64,000 nucleotides of DNA from Cryobacterium algoricola (GTDB taxonomy: Bacteria; Actinomycetota; Actinomycetes; Actinomycetales; Microbacteriaceae). The stretch covers positions 891,834 through 955,833 of the forward strand of contig NZ_SOFG01000004.1 in the NCBI RefSeq assembly GCF_004402485.1, given 5' to 3'. How positions within the stretch are numbered: position 1 is the first letter of the stretch; every line of letters starts with the position of its first letter. This document shows positions 43,759-52,368 of the stretch, piece by piece. Under the pieces are notes generated by a model, which did not search any database, was not told the origin of the DNA, and worked only from the letters and a program-made list of their open reading frames with translations. Position numbers and translations under genes: made by a program.

Positions 43759-45225
43759 CTACGCCTTGGTGGCCGCGGGGGCCTCTTCGCCGATGATGCC
43801 GTGTTCCCAGCGACCCTCTTCGAGGTCGATGGCGATGGCGTGGTACTTCTCGTCGCTCAGGCTGTAGAGGAAGTAGATGATGACGGCGGCGATGGTGAGC
43901 GCGATGGCGGGGTAGATCGTCATGACGGCCTTGATACCGGCGAGCGTCTCGGTGGACTGGGTTGTGGCCTTGACGACGTAACCGGTGATCGCGAGCATTC
44001 CGGCTCCGACGAGAGCGGCGAGGGACTGGGCGACCTTGCGGGAGAAGTTGAATGCGGCGTAGGTCATGGTTTCCTTGCGGACACCGGTGTGCCATTCGCC
44101 GTAGTCGATCGTGTCGGAGACGAAGGCCCAGGTGACACCGTTCGGGATTGCCAGCGCGGCGTAACCGATGGTGACGAGGATCATGAACGTCCACAGGTTG
44201 GTCGGGATGACGAAGTTGAGGCCGTTGGCGACGATGGAGATGATGAATCCGGCCATGGCCGTCTTCTTCTTGCCCCACTTGGCCACCATCTTCGGGATGA
44301 ACATGATGCCCACGATCGAGGCACCGATCATGACGAGGTTGAGGACGGCCTGGAGGGCGATGTTGCCGAGGTTGTACTGGGCGAAGAAGATCATCATCAT
44401 GTTGTTGACGTTCATCGAGGAGATGGTGAAGAGCGTCATGAGAACGAGGGCGAGGAGCGGCTTGTTGGTGAAGATCGCCTTGGCGTAGTCCTTCACGCCG
44501 TTCTTGTCGAAGCCGACGGCACGGTTGACGTAGACGCGCTCCTTGGTGCCGCGGTAGCAGATGTAGAAGGAGACGACGCCGATGATGGCCATGATCATCG
44601 CGGCGAACATGTAGTTCTGGGCGGTCATGCCACCGAACATCATCATGATCGGGATGAACGCGAAGCCACAGATCCACTGGGCGCCGAGCGAACCGGCCTG
44701 GCGGCTGGTCGCGAGCTCAGCGCGGTCCTTGATGTCGCGGGTCATCACCGAGGCGAGGGAGCCGTACGGGTCGTTGGTGAAGGAGTAGATGATGCCCCAC
44801 ACCGCGTACGTGCCGGCGGCGAAGGCGATCTTCCAGCCCATTTCCACGTCGGGCATGGTGAAGGTGACGACGGTCATAACGGCGAGCACGATGGAGGAGA
44901 CCATCATGACGGGACGGAATTTTCCGCGCTTGCCGAAGCGGCGGCTGTCGATGAATGCGGCCGCGAGCGGGTCCATGCAGGCATCGAACAGTTTGCTGAG
45001 CGTAAAGATAAGCGCGACTACAGCGGGCGCGATGCCGGCGGTGTCGATCCAGAACTTGGTCAGGTACGACTGTCCGAGGTCGAACATGAAGCCGTTACCG
45101 AAGTCGCCGAAGCCATAGGCGACCTTCTCTTTGCGGGAGATGCGTTCAATAACGGTGACGCCGGCAGAGCCTTCTGGTCCGGTGGCCCCCATGGCGCCGG
45201 GCAGGCCCTTTGTGGTTGTACTCAT
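43759..45225 (-). CDS. GPH-family hexuronate/glycoside:cation symporter
   Basis: 488-residue transporter with twelve hydrophobic helices, of the glycoside-pentoside-hexuronide family. Typical segments are KVAYGFGDFGNGFMFDLGQSYLTKFW, SKLFDACMDPLAAAFIDSRRFGKRGKFRP, GIIYSFTNDPYGSLASVMTRD and the late TWAFVSDTIDYGEWHTGVRKETMTYAAFNFSRK. Its place between uxaC and uxaA makes galacturonate or an oligogalacturonide the likely cargo. ATG at 45225 follows GGAGTG. N-terminal residues 1-20 are Gly/Thr-rich and probably flexible. Confidence 0.9.
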   Translation of the reverse strand: MSTTTKGLPGAMGATGPEGSAGVTVIERISRKEKVAYGFGDFGNGFMFDLGQSYLTKFWIDTAGIAPAVVALIFTLSKLFDACMDPLAAAFIDSRRFGKRGKFRPVMMVSSIVLAVMTVVTFTMPDVEMGWKIAFAAGTYAVWGIIYSFTNDPYGSLASVMTRDIKDRAELATSRQAGSLGAQWICGFAFIPIMMMFGGMTAQNYMFAAMIMAIIGVVSFYICYRGTKERVYVNRAVGFDKNGVKDYAKAIFTNKPLLALVLMTLFTISSMNVNNMMMIFFAQYNLGNIALQAVLNLVMIGASIVGIMFIPKMVAKWGKKKTAMAGFIISIVANGLNFVIPTNLWTFMILVTIGYAALAIPNGVTWAFVSDTIDYGEWHTGVRKETMTYAAFNFSRKVAQSLAALVGAGMLAITGYVVKATTQSTETLAGIKAVMTIYPAIALTIAAVIIYFLYSLSDEKYHAIAIDLEEGRWEHGIIGEEAPAATKA

Positions 45226-45280
45226 AATGCGGATTCACTCCTATGTGCTGGATTTAATGGGGTCGTGCTGGTCGTGCTGT

Positions 45281-45311
45281 TTCGTGCGTTCGTGCGTTCG
45301 TGCGTTCGTGC
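45281..45311. repeat. Short tandem repeat between uxaC and transporter gene
   Basis: Nearly four copies of the 8-mer TTCGTGCG, preceded by two copies of GGTCGTGCT (45261-45278). Lies in the 140-base leader of the transporter gene; such repeats can slip and change spacing or expression. Confidence 0.8.
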
Positions 45312-45365
45312 AGAAGTACTGTGCGGGTGGATGCTTCGAGCGGGTAAGCGCCGGAGCCGAACGGG

Positions 45366-46751
45366 CTAGAACCCGAAGTAGGTGTTCGCGTTGTTGAACG
45401 AGATGTCTTCGACCATCCGGCCGAGGATGGCCTCGTCGTCGGGAACTTCGCCGAGTTCGACCCATTCGCCGATCAGTTCGCAGAGGATGCGGCGGAAGTA
45501 CTCGTGGCGCGGGTAGGAGAGGAAGCTGCGGGAGTCCGTGAGCATGCCGACGAAGTTGGAGAGCAGGCTCTCCTCCGCGAAGGTCGACAGCTGCAGGCGC
45601 ATGCCGTTGCGGGTGTCGTTGTGCCACCAGGCGTTGCCGAGCTGGAGCTTCTGGACGACGTCCTTCTGATAGCAGGCCATCAGGGTGATCAGCGGCAGGT
45701 AGTCGTTCGGGTTGAGCGAGAAGATGATCGTGCGGGGAACCGCATCCTCGGATTCCATCGCGTTGAAGAGCCTGGCGAGGGGCTCGGCGATGTTGCGGTC
45801 GTTGATCGCGTCGTAGCCGGTGTCGGCGCCCATGCGGGCGAAGCCCGGGTCGTTGATGTTGCGCAGGGCGTGGATGTGGTACTGCATCGTCCAGTCCTTG
45901 GCGCTGTAGATGCGCATCAGGGCCTTGAGCAGAGCCGTGCGGTACTGCGCGATCTCGTTCGCGGTCAGGGTGCCGCCGGCGAGGGCGGTCGTGACGATCG
46001 TGTCGAGTTCGGCCGGGGTGGCCTCTTCGTAGACGACGATGTCGAGGGCGTGGTCCGACAGGCGTCCGCCCATGGTGTGGAAGAAGTCGACGCGCTTGGT
46101 GAGTGCCTCGACGATGTCCGCGAACGCGGTGATGGTGACTCCCGCCGCCGTGCCGAGCGTGGCGATGTACGCCGCGTAGCCGGCCTGGTCGATGTTCAGG
46201 GTCTTGTCGGGACGGAACGCCGGGAGCACCTTGAACGCGCTCTCAGTCTTGAGCAGCTCGTGGACGTGCAGATCGTCGGCGGGGTCGTCCGTCGTGACGA
46301 CGACCTTGACGTTCATGTGCGTGATCAGCTTGCGGCGGGAAAACTCCGGGGTGGCGAGCAGCAGGTTGGCCGCGTCGTAGATCTCGCGGGCGGTCTCGCG
46401 GCTGATCACGGTGTCGATGCCGAAGAAGCGCTTGAGTTCGAGGTGCGCCCAGACGTAGAGCGGGTTGCCGAGCGCCTTTTCGAGGGTGCCTGCCCAGGCG
46501 TAGAACTTGTCGAAGTCGGCGCCGTCTCCGGTGATGAGGCGCTCGGGGACCCCGTTGGTGCGCATCAGGCGCCACTTGTAGTGGTCGCCGCCGAGCCAGG
46601 CCTCGGTGATCGTCGCGAAGTTGCCGTCGTCGAGGATCTCCTGAGGGCTCAGGTGGCAGTGGTAGTCGACAATCGGCATGTTCTTCGCGTGATTGTGGAA
46701 GAGCTTCTTCGCCATCGGCGTGGTGAGCAGGAAATCGTCATTCAAAAACAT
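45366..46751 (-). CDS. uxaC: Glucuronate/galacturonate isomerase
   Basis: 461-residue uronate isomerase turning galacturonate into tagaturonate (and glucuronate into fructuronate). The zinc-type motif is DYHCHLSP (His31, His33), and WLGGDHYKWRLMRTNGV is the family signature. VVTTDDPADDL, FSLNPNDYLPLITLMACYQ, WWHNDTRNGMRLQL and MLTDSRSFLSYPRHEYFRRILC match the full length of the family (about 465). ATG at 46751 follows GGACTG. 68 bases downstream of the fused uxaB gene and on the same strand. Confidence 0.94.
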   Translation of the reverse strand: MFLNDDFLLTTPMAKKLFHNHAKNMPIVDYHCHLSPQEILDDGNFATITEAWLGGDHYKWRLMRTNGVPERLITGDGADFDKFYAWAGTLEKALGNPLYVWAHLELKRFFGIDTVISRETAREIYDAANLLLATPEFSRRKLITHMNVKVVVTTDDPADDLHVHELLKTESAFKVLPAFRPDKTLNIDQAGYAAYIATLGTAAGVTITAFADIVEALTKRVDFFHTMGGRLSDHALDIVVYEEATPAELDTIVTTALAGGTLTANEIAQYRTALLKALMRIYSAKDWTMQYHIHALRNINDPGFARMGADTGYDAINDRNIAEPLARLFNAMESEDAVPRTIIFSLNPNDYLPLITLMACYQKDVVQKLQLGNAWWHNDTRNGMRLQLSTFAEESLLSNFVGMLTDSRSFLSYPRHEYFRRILCELIGEWVELGEVPDDEAILGRMVEDISFNNANTYFGF

Positions 46752-46819
46752 CAGAAACAGTCCTTTGTTCCGTGCAGTCGTTGTTGTGTGTGAAGCAGTG
46801 GTGGGGGTGATTCAGCCGA

Positions 46820-49177
46820 TCAGGCCAGGAGCGCGATGGTCGCGCGGGCGCCGAGCGTGCGCAGGTTGTCGAGGCCGGTGGTGACCTCGGCGACGAGGCC
46901 GGGGAGTTCGGTGAGGTCGCGGCCCCAGAGCGAGTCGTCGCCGAGGATCGCTTCGACGTAGTCGGCCGTCACGTTGCTGCCGGTCGTAGTGGCCGTCGTG
47001 TATGCGGCGTGGAAGGTGGCGAGCACCTCGTCGCTGTCGACGGGGACGACGGTGACATTCGCGTCGCCGCTGTAGGTGAGCAGCAGTGCGGACAGGGCCA
47101 GGGTGACGCGGGGCGGGAAGGTGCCGACCTTCTCGTGGAAGTTGACCAAGATCGGCAGCAGACGGGACTTGTACTTCGAGATGCTGTTGAGCGCGATCGA
47201 GGCGAGCTCGTGGTGCATGAAACGGTTCTCGAAGCGTTCCTTGACGGACTCGGCGTATGCGGCGAGTTCGTCGTGCGGCAGGTCGATGACCGGGATGATC
47301 TCTTCGTACATTTCCGCGTTCACGAACTGGGAGAACTCGGGGTCGATCATCACGTCGCGCACGGTCTCGACGCCGGCGAGGCGAGCGATCGAGGCCATCG
47401 TGGTGTGCGGGGCGTTCAGCAGGAACACCTTGCGTTCGCGGTACGGCGTCATGTCGTCGGTGACGGTCACGTTGAGGCCGGCCTTCGCGAGCGGAAGGGA
47501 CTCGGTCAGCGACTGCGGTCCTTCGATGACCCAGAGCAGGAACGGCTCGGCCTTGACGATCGACTGGTCGTCGTAGCCGAATTCCTCGGCGAGCTCGGCG
47601 GCGCGGTCGGCCGGGTAGCCGGGAACGATCCGGTCGACGAGGCTGGAGTAGAAGGTGTTGTCGGTGTTGACCCACTGGACGAACGCGGCGTCGAGTTCCC
47701 AGAGCGCGGCGGTCGCGAGGACGGATTCCTTGAGCTTGTCGCCGTTGTGCTCGATGAGCTCGCACGGGATGATCTGGAAGCCCTTCTTACCGAGCGAGAA
47801 GCGCTCGAAGAGGAGAGCGGTGAGCTTGCCGGGGAAGCTGTGCTGGGGCTTGTCGTCCAAACGGTCACGGTCGTCGAACGCGATGCCGGCCTCGGTCGTG
47901 TTGGAGAAGATGAACTCGATGTTGTCGTCGTTGGCGAGGTCCAGGTACTTCTGGTTGTCGACGTACGGGTTGACGGTTCCGGTGACCACGGTGATGACCT
48001 CGTGGCTCTGCACGTCCTTGCCGTCCTGCAGGCCTTCGAGGAGAACCGTGTAGAGGTTGTCCTGCTCCTCGAGGGAGGCGACGCGGCCGCCTTCGATGGG
48101 CTGGACGATCTTCACGCCGCCGTTGAAGAGGCCCTGGTTGTTCATCTGCTGCAGCTGCCAGTCGACGAACGCGCGGAGGAAGTTGCCCTCGCCGAACTGG
48201 ATGGCCTTCGTGGGCAGTTCCGCGATCGCGGGAACAACGCTCTTGGACAGTCTCTGCATGGTCTTCGTGTTCCGTTCGGTAGAAGTGGCTGTGACGGTGA
48301 CCTGCATGGTCGACGTCGCTCCGGGGTCGAGGGTGATGAAGTGGGCGCCGACGTTGCACGTCTCTGCACAGGCGGTTTCGGTCCACTCGTCGGTGCCGTA
48401 GTCGGCGATGGCTGCGGCCTTGATGCGGCCGGCGTTCCAGACGACCGTCTGCGCGGCGCCCTGCGATACGGCGCGGAGGATGCGGTCGTTCGCCGGGTCG
48501 CTGAGTTCCAGCGCATCGGGCATCGGGTAGAGGCGATCGATTTCGTCGCCGGTGAAGCCGAGCGGCAGGAGGGAGGAGCCCTCGGTGGCCGGCTTGGTGG
48601 AGCGGTCCGTGTAGCCGAGCGTCTCGAGCCCGGTGAGGGTGCTCGTCGTGACGTCGCCGACGGCGAAGTAGGTGTGGAAGGCTTCCTCGAACGCGAACGG
48701 GGTGGCGCCGTCGTTGCGGACGGTCAGCTCGAGGCCGAGCTCGGCGCCGACGGTGACCGTGTAGTGCGCGGTGAAGGGGTGGAATCCCGCGGGAACGCCG
48801 ACGCTGTCCTGGGTCAGTTCGAAGACGAGCTCGGTGGCAGCGGCGGCGGCGGTCGCGGCGTCCAGGGTGCGGGAGTCGACGAGCGACCACGTGGAGAGGC
48901 GCGCCCAGCCGTGGTTGGGAGCGGAAGCATCCGTGCCGTTCGGGCCGAACCAGGGGAAGCAGAGGGGAACGCCGCCGCGGAGCGGGTCGGTCTCGGAGAA
49001 GACGCCGAAGGCGCTCATCCAGAGCACGGGCTTGCCGCCTGCGGGAGTCCAGTCGGCGACGTGCGCGCCGTGCAGGTAGATGAGGGCGGATGCCGCGGGT
49101 GTGGTGACTTCGATGGCGGCGAGGCCGCCGTGGCCGTCCACCAGACGGATGCCCTGTGCGAGCTCCTGGGTTGTCAT
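46820..49177 (-). CDS. Fused D-hexose-6-phosphate-mutarotase-like domain and tagaturonate reductase
   Basis: 785-residue protein combining two enzymes in one frame. Residues 1-295 match the YeaD/aldose-1-epimerase fold (IYLHGAHVADWTPAGGKPVLW, GGVPLCFPWFG, NHGWARLSTW, and the EEAFHTYFAVGD site). Residues 307-785 match tagaturonate reductase UxaB, a long-chain mannitol-dehydrogenase-family enzyme (KAIQFGEGNFLRAFVDWQL, VTGTVNPYVDN, the catalytic Lys region FLLNAPHTTMA). The reductase part, 479 residues, is full length. It begins at Met307, after a 12-residue linker, and no stop or good ribosome-binding site separates the two. First gene of the hexuronate operon, divergent from iclR. Confidence 0.85.
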   Translation of the reverse strand: MTTQELAQGIRLVDGHGGLAAIEVTTPAASALIYLHGAHVADWTPAGGKPVLWMSAFGVFSETDPLRGGVPLCFPWFGPNGTDASAPNHGWARLSTWSLVDSRTLDAATAAAAATELVFELTQDSVGVPAGFHPFTAHYTVTVGAELGLELTVRNDGATPFAFEEAFHTYFAVGDVTTSTLTGLETLGYTDRSTKPATEGSSLLPLGFTGDEIDRLYPMPDALELSDPANDRILRAVSQGAAQTVVWNAGRIKAAAIADYGTDEWTETACAETCNVGAHFITLDPGATSTMQVTVTATSTERNTKTMQRLSKSVVPAIAELPTKAIQFGEGNFLRAFVDWQLQQMNNQGLFNGGVKIVQPIEGGRVASLEEQDNLYTVLLEGLQDGKDVQSHEVITVVTGTVNPYVDNQKYLDLANDDNIEFIFSNTTEAGIAFDDRDRLDDKPQHSFPGKLTALLFERFSLGKKGFQIIPCELIEHNGDKLKESVLATAALWELDAAFVQWVNTDNTFYSSLVDRIVPGYPADRAAELAEEFGYDDQSIVKAEPFLLWVIEGPQSLTESLPLAKAGLNVTVTDDMTPYRERKVFLLNAPHTTMASIARLAGVETVRDVMIDPEFSQFVNAEMYEEIIPVIDLPHDELAAYAESVKERFENRFMHHELASIALNSISKYKSRLLPILVNFHEKVGTFPPRVTLALSALLLTYSGDANVTVVPVDSDEVLATFHAAYTTATTTGSNVTADYVEAILGDDSLWGRDLTELPGLVAEVTTGLDNLRTLGARATIALLA

Positions 49178-49359
49178 GCGTACTCCTCTTTGAGGCGAGA
49201 GACGTGAGGCGAGGTGTGGCGGAGCCTGGTAATCGTTCCGTTCAGCAGAACGCATGTCCGTCAGATGAAACACTAGCACTCGCTTACAGGTTCCTTCCAC
49301 CTGCTTTCACGGTAGAATTGCCGTATTGAGTTCCATCGGGCAGAACCGCCCCTTCATGG

Positions 49360-49373
49360 TGCACAATGCACAA
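49360..49373. promoter_or_regulatory. Tandem TGCACAA repeat before iclR-type gene
   Basis: TGCACAATGCACAA, two abutting copies of TGCACAA, 22 bases before the IclR-type ATG and inside the 218-base divergent promoter region. A candidate autoregulatory site. A second candidate there is GTTC-N4-GAAC near 49225-49245, closer to the operon start. Confidence 0.4.
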
Positions 49374-49395
49374 TCTTTGGCCGCAGGAGGACAAA

Positions 49396-50193
49396 ATGTC
49401 AGCGACTTTGATCGACGAATCTCACACTTCGGACGAGGCGGGCGAACCCACGAAGGACAGCGCCGCGCGCAAGCTGCTCCGAGTGCTCGAAGCCGTGTCG
49501 AACCCCGGCGAAACGCACCGGTTGAGCGACCTGGTTAAGGAGACGGGCCTCTCGAAGACGAGCGTGTTCCGTCTGCTGTCCGAGCTCGTGGACGACGGCT
49601 ACGTCAGTCGCACGGCGGAAGGGGCGTACGCACCGGGACGCGCGCTGCGACTCCTCGGACTACGTCTGACCGCGAGCACGGAGGATTCCGACCGCGTGCG
49701 CACCCGGCTGCAGCGCCTGCAGCAGGACGTGCACAGCACCATCCACTTCGCGCTCCGCACCGGAGACTGGGCCACCTACGTCGAGAAGATCGAGGACACC
49801 GCGCAGCCGATCCGGATGGCGTCCCGGGTCGGCGCCCAGATCCCGCTGCACTCGACCGCGATCGGAAAGGCCGTCCTGGCCTACCTCCCCGAGAGCGAGG
49901 TGCGGCGGTACGCCGTGAACACCGGGCTGCCGCGGCGCACGGACAACACCATCACGGACGTCACCCGCCTCCTCGCCGACGGTGAACTTGTACGCAATCG
50001 CGGCTACTCGATCGACGATGAGGAGAACGAGGAGCACATCCGCTGCATGGCGACGCCCGTTTTCGACACCCGGCACAATCTGCTGGGCGGAATCGGCATC
50101 ACCACAATCGCACCTTTGGTGACGCAGGCGAAGCTCGAGTCGTACGCCCCCCTTCTCCTCACCGCGGCACGCGACATCATGTCCCTCGTCTAG
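49396..50193 (+). CDS. IclR-family regulator of the hexuronate operon
   Basis: 265-residue regulator. The N-terminal winged helix (about 25-90) has LSDLVKETGLSKTSVFRLLSELVDDGYV, and the C-terminal effector domain has VGAQIPLHSTAIGKAVLAYLP and RGYSIDDEENEEHIRCMATPVFD, both IclR signatures. Such proteins (for example KdgR) sense uronate or ketodeoxygluconate intermediates. ATG at 49396 is chosen for GGAGG five bases upstream. The divergent position makes it the likely regulator of the uxa operon. Confidence 0.92.
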   Translation: MSATLIDESHTSDEAGEPTKDSAARKLLRVLEAVSNPGETHRLSDLVKETGLSKTSVFRLLSELVDDGYVSRTAEGAYAPGRALRLLGLRLTASTEDSDRVRTRLQRLQQDVHSTIHFALRTGDWATYVEKIEDTAQPIRMASRVGAQIPLHSTAIGKAVLAYLPESEVRRYAVNTGLPRRTDNTITDVTRLLADGELVRNRGYSIDDEENEEHIRCMATPVFDTRHNLLGGIGITTIAPLVTQAKLESYAPLLLTAARDIMSLV

Positions 50194-50390
50194 GCCTGGA
50201 TGTCATTCGTCTAGCCCTGGCCGACACGTTGGGAGCGCTTCGCGGCCACGTGGGGCTGCTGCGAGCCGACGTTCCAGACGCCCCGCTGGACTGGAGTCGC
50301 TCATCGGGGAGCCCGGTAATCTTTCCGCACGTGATCTGTCTGGACGATTGACGGCTGCCGACGTTCGCCAGGAGGCTTTCACCGGGTTTT

Positions 50391-50407
50391 CCACAGGTCA
50401 CCTGTGG
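50391..50407. promoter_or_regulatory. 17-bp palindrome upstream of DUF222-HNH gene
   Basis: CCACAGGT-C-ACCTGTGG, perfect, about 50 bases before the start. The left arm is preceded by TTTT, giving TTTTCCACA, one mismatch from a DnaA box. Possible operator or promoter-proximal site of this gene. Confidence 0.5.
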
Positions 50408-50456
50408 GGCGTGCGGATGCCGGTGGAATGTCGGTGGTGGTCCGTAGAGTGCCCCC

Positions 50457-51980
50457 ATGACAGCTGAAGAACCCTCAGAATCTCACCTGGACTGCACGGC
50501 GGAACCACCGCCAGGTACCCCTCCCAGGGCCCCTGCCAACGTCCCTCCCGATGTCCCTCCCGACGTGCCTCCTGACGTCCCTCCCGACGTGCCTCCTGAC
50601 GTCCCTCCCGACAGCTACCTCAACGCCCGCCACCTCGGCCTGGTGGAGCCGTCCTTGGCCGAGGTGTATGACGCGATCAAGGAGGCGGACCGGGAGATGA
50701 ACCGGGCCGCCGCGAAGCGGGCGGCGGCGATCTATGCCGCGCAGCGGGTGCTCATCGACGTCGGGAGGGCCCGAGCCGAGGCCGCCGTGCAGGCCGGCGG
50801 GCGGCGCCCGCCGTGGTCGCCGGAAGAGGCCACGAAGGAAGAGTTCACCTGCGAGGTCGGCGCCCTGCTCCGGCTGCCGCGGCGCACGACGGAGACCCTG
50901 ATCGAAGCCAGCCGTACCCTCGCCGAAGAACTCCCCGCAACCCGGGAAGCCCTTGCAACCGGGGCGATCAGTTACCGGCACGCGCAGGTGATCATGGATC
51001 AGGCGTGGGGCATCACCGTCGACGGCGACCCAGAAGCGGCCGCCCGGGCCCGGGCCGTGTTCGAGGACATCCTCGTGCCCGATGCGGAGTTCCTGACCGT
51101 GGCGAAGCTCGCCGACCGGGCCCGCCGGGTGCGGGAACGCACCCACCCGGAGACCATCACCGCCCGGCACCAGAAAGGCGTCGAGGACCGGCACCTGGTC
51201 TTTCAGGCCCTCAACGACAGCATGGCGTCCCTGTACGTGACTGGCGATGCCGAGAAGATCCAGGCCGCGTATCACCGCACCCTCGACACCGCCCTCACCC
51301 TGCAACGCCCGGACGAGACCCGCACACTGACCCAGCTCGCGGCGGACGTGCTCACCGACGTCCTGATCGGCGGGGTCACCCCGGACGGGACCGGTGCCGG
51401 GGTCGCCGCTCAGGTGAATGTCACCGTCCCGGTCCTCACCCTCCTCGGGAAGAGTGAGGAACCCGGGTATCTGGCCGGGTACGGGCCGATCGACCCCGAC
51501 ACCGCGAGGCGCCTGGCGGCGAGGGCGCCAAGTTTCACCCGGCTGCTCACCCACCCCGAGACCGGGGTCGTGCTCTCGATGGGACGCGACACCTACAAAG
51601 TCCCGGCCGCGCTCAAGAAGTGGCTCGAGGTACGGGATGAAACCTGCACCTTCCCCGGCTGCCGCCGCTCCGCCAAACGCTCCGACGTGGACCACAGCGT
51701 CGAATGGCAACACGGCGGGCAGACCGACGCGATGAATCTCGCCCACCTCTGTCCGTATCACCACGCGGTGAAGAGCTACACGCGGTGGACACCCCGGCAC
51801 CTGGGTGACGGTCGTATCGAGTGGACGTCCCCGGCCGGGTACCGCTACATCGTGGAACCCTCCGCCGACATGCGACCACCCAAACATCCCAAACCCGCAC
51901 CGAAACCACCGGCCCCGATCGTCGACGTCTGGAACCTCGACCCCGAACCCAACGACCCCGACAACCCGAACCCGTTCTAG
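50457..51980 (+). CDS. DUF222 / HNH endonuclease-like protein (13E12 type)
   Basis: 507-residue protein of a family repeated in many actinobacterial genomes. After the start comes a run of six VPPD repeats (residues about 28-52). The DUF222 region (60-350) follows, then an HNH nuclease domain: CTFPGC, DVDHSVEWQHGGQT and NLAHLCPYHHAVKS, with the metal cysteines and histidines complete. The C-terminus is Pro/Lys-rich. Role uncertain; nuclease activity is inferred from the motif. ATG at 50457 lies just after GTGCCCCC. The upstream region has a perfect 17-bp palindrome. Confidence 0.88.
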   Translation: MTAEEPSESHLDCTAEPPPGTPPRAPANVPPDVPPDVPPDVPPDVPPDVPPDSYLNARHLGLVEPSLAEVYDAIKEADREMNRAAAKRAAAIYAAQRVLIDVGRARAEAAVQAGGRRPPWSPEEATKEEFTCEVGALLRLPRRTTETLIEASRTLAEELPATREALATGAISYRHAQVIMDQAWGITVDGDPEAAARARAVFEDILVPDAEFLTVAKLADRARRVRERTHPETITARHQKGVEDRHLVFQALNDSMASLYVTGDAEKIQAAYHRTLDTALTLQRPDETRTLTQLAADVLTDVLIGGVTPDGTGAGVAAQVNVTVPVLTLLGKSEEPGYLAGYGPIDPDTARRLAARAPSFTRLLTHPETGVVLSMGRDTYKVPAALKKWLEVRDETCTFPGCRRSAKRSDVDHSVEWQHGGQTDAMNLAHLCPYHHAVKSYTRWTPRHLGDGRIEWTSPAGYRYIVEPSADMRPPKHPKPAPKPPAPIVDVWNLDPEPNDPDNPNPF

Positions 51981-52028
51981 GCCGCTCGCCCACGCGGGCT
52001 CCGCGAAGCCGCCCTTTCCGAAGAGGCG

Positions 52029-52320
52029 CAGTCGCTCCCGGTAGATCGGAGGCCGGGCAGAGGCATCGCCGCTCCGGGTAGACCGGAGGCCGAACAGAAA
52101 CGCAACCCCTCCCGGCAGACCGGAGGCTGGGCAGAAACGCGACCCCTCATGGCGGACCCGAGGCCGGGCAGAAACGCAACCCCTCCCGGCAGACCCGAGG
52201 CCGGGCAGAAGCGCAACCCCTCCCGGCAGACCGGACGCCGGCCAGAAGCGCAGCCGTTCCGGGCAGACCGGGCCGAACAGAATCGCAACCCCTCCCGGCA
52301 GACCGGTGGCCGGGCGCGGA
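52029..52320. repeat. About eight 37-bp degenerate tandem repeats
   Basis: The unit begins CGCAACCCCTCCCGGCAGAC and continues CGGAGGCCGGGCAGAAA. Units vary at a few positions and some are 34-39 bases. They abut with no unique spacers. The repeat fills most of the 389-base gap between the HNH gene and the convergent hydrolase gene. Because 37 is not a multiple of three, open frames running through it are not evidence of protein. Each unit can form a small CCGG-loop-CCGG hairpin. Confidence 0.85.
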
Positions 52321-52368
52321 AGTTGTGACGCGGCATCCGCGCGGTGTGCGGCCCTGAGCAGAGCCTGC

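Noticed and set aside
48259..48290. Separate uxaB gene starting at Met307 of the fusion
   Set aside because: The Met is well placed, but only a weak GGAA lies before it and the upstream domain runs in without a stop; the fusion is kept as the primary call, with internal initiation left open.
52029..52320. CRISPR array
   Set aside because: Units abut directly with no unique spacers, units differ among themselves, and no cas gene is nearby.
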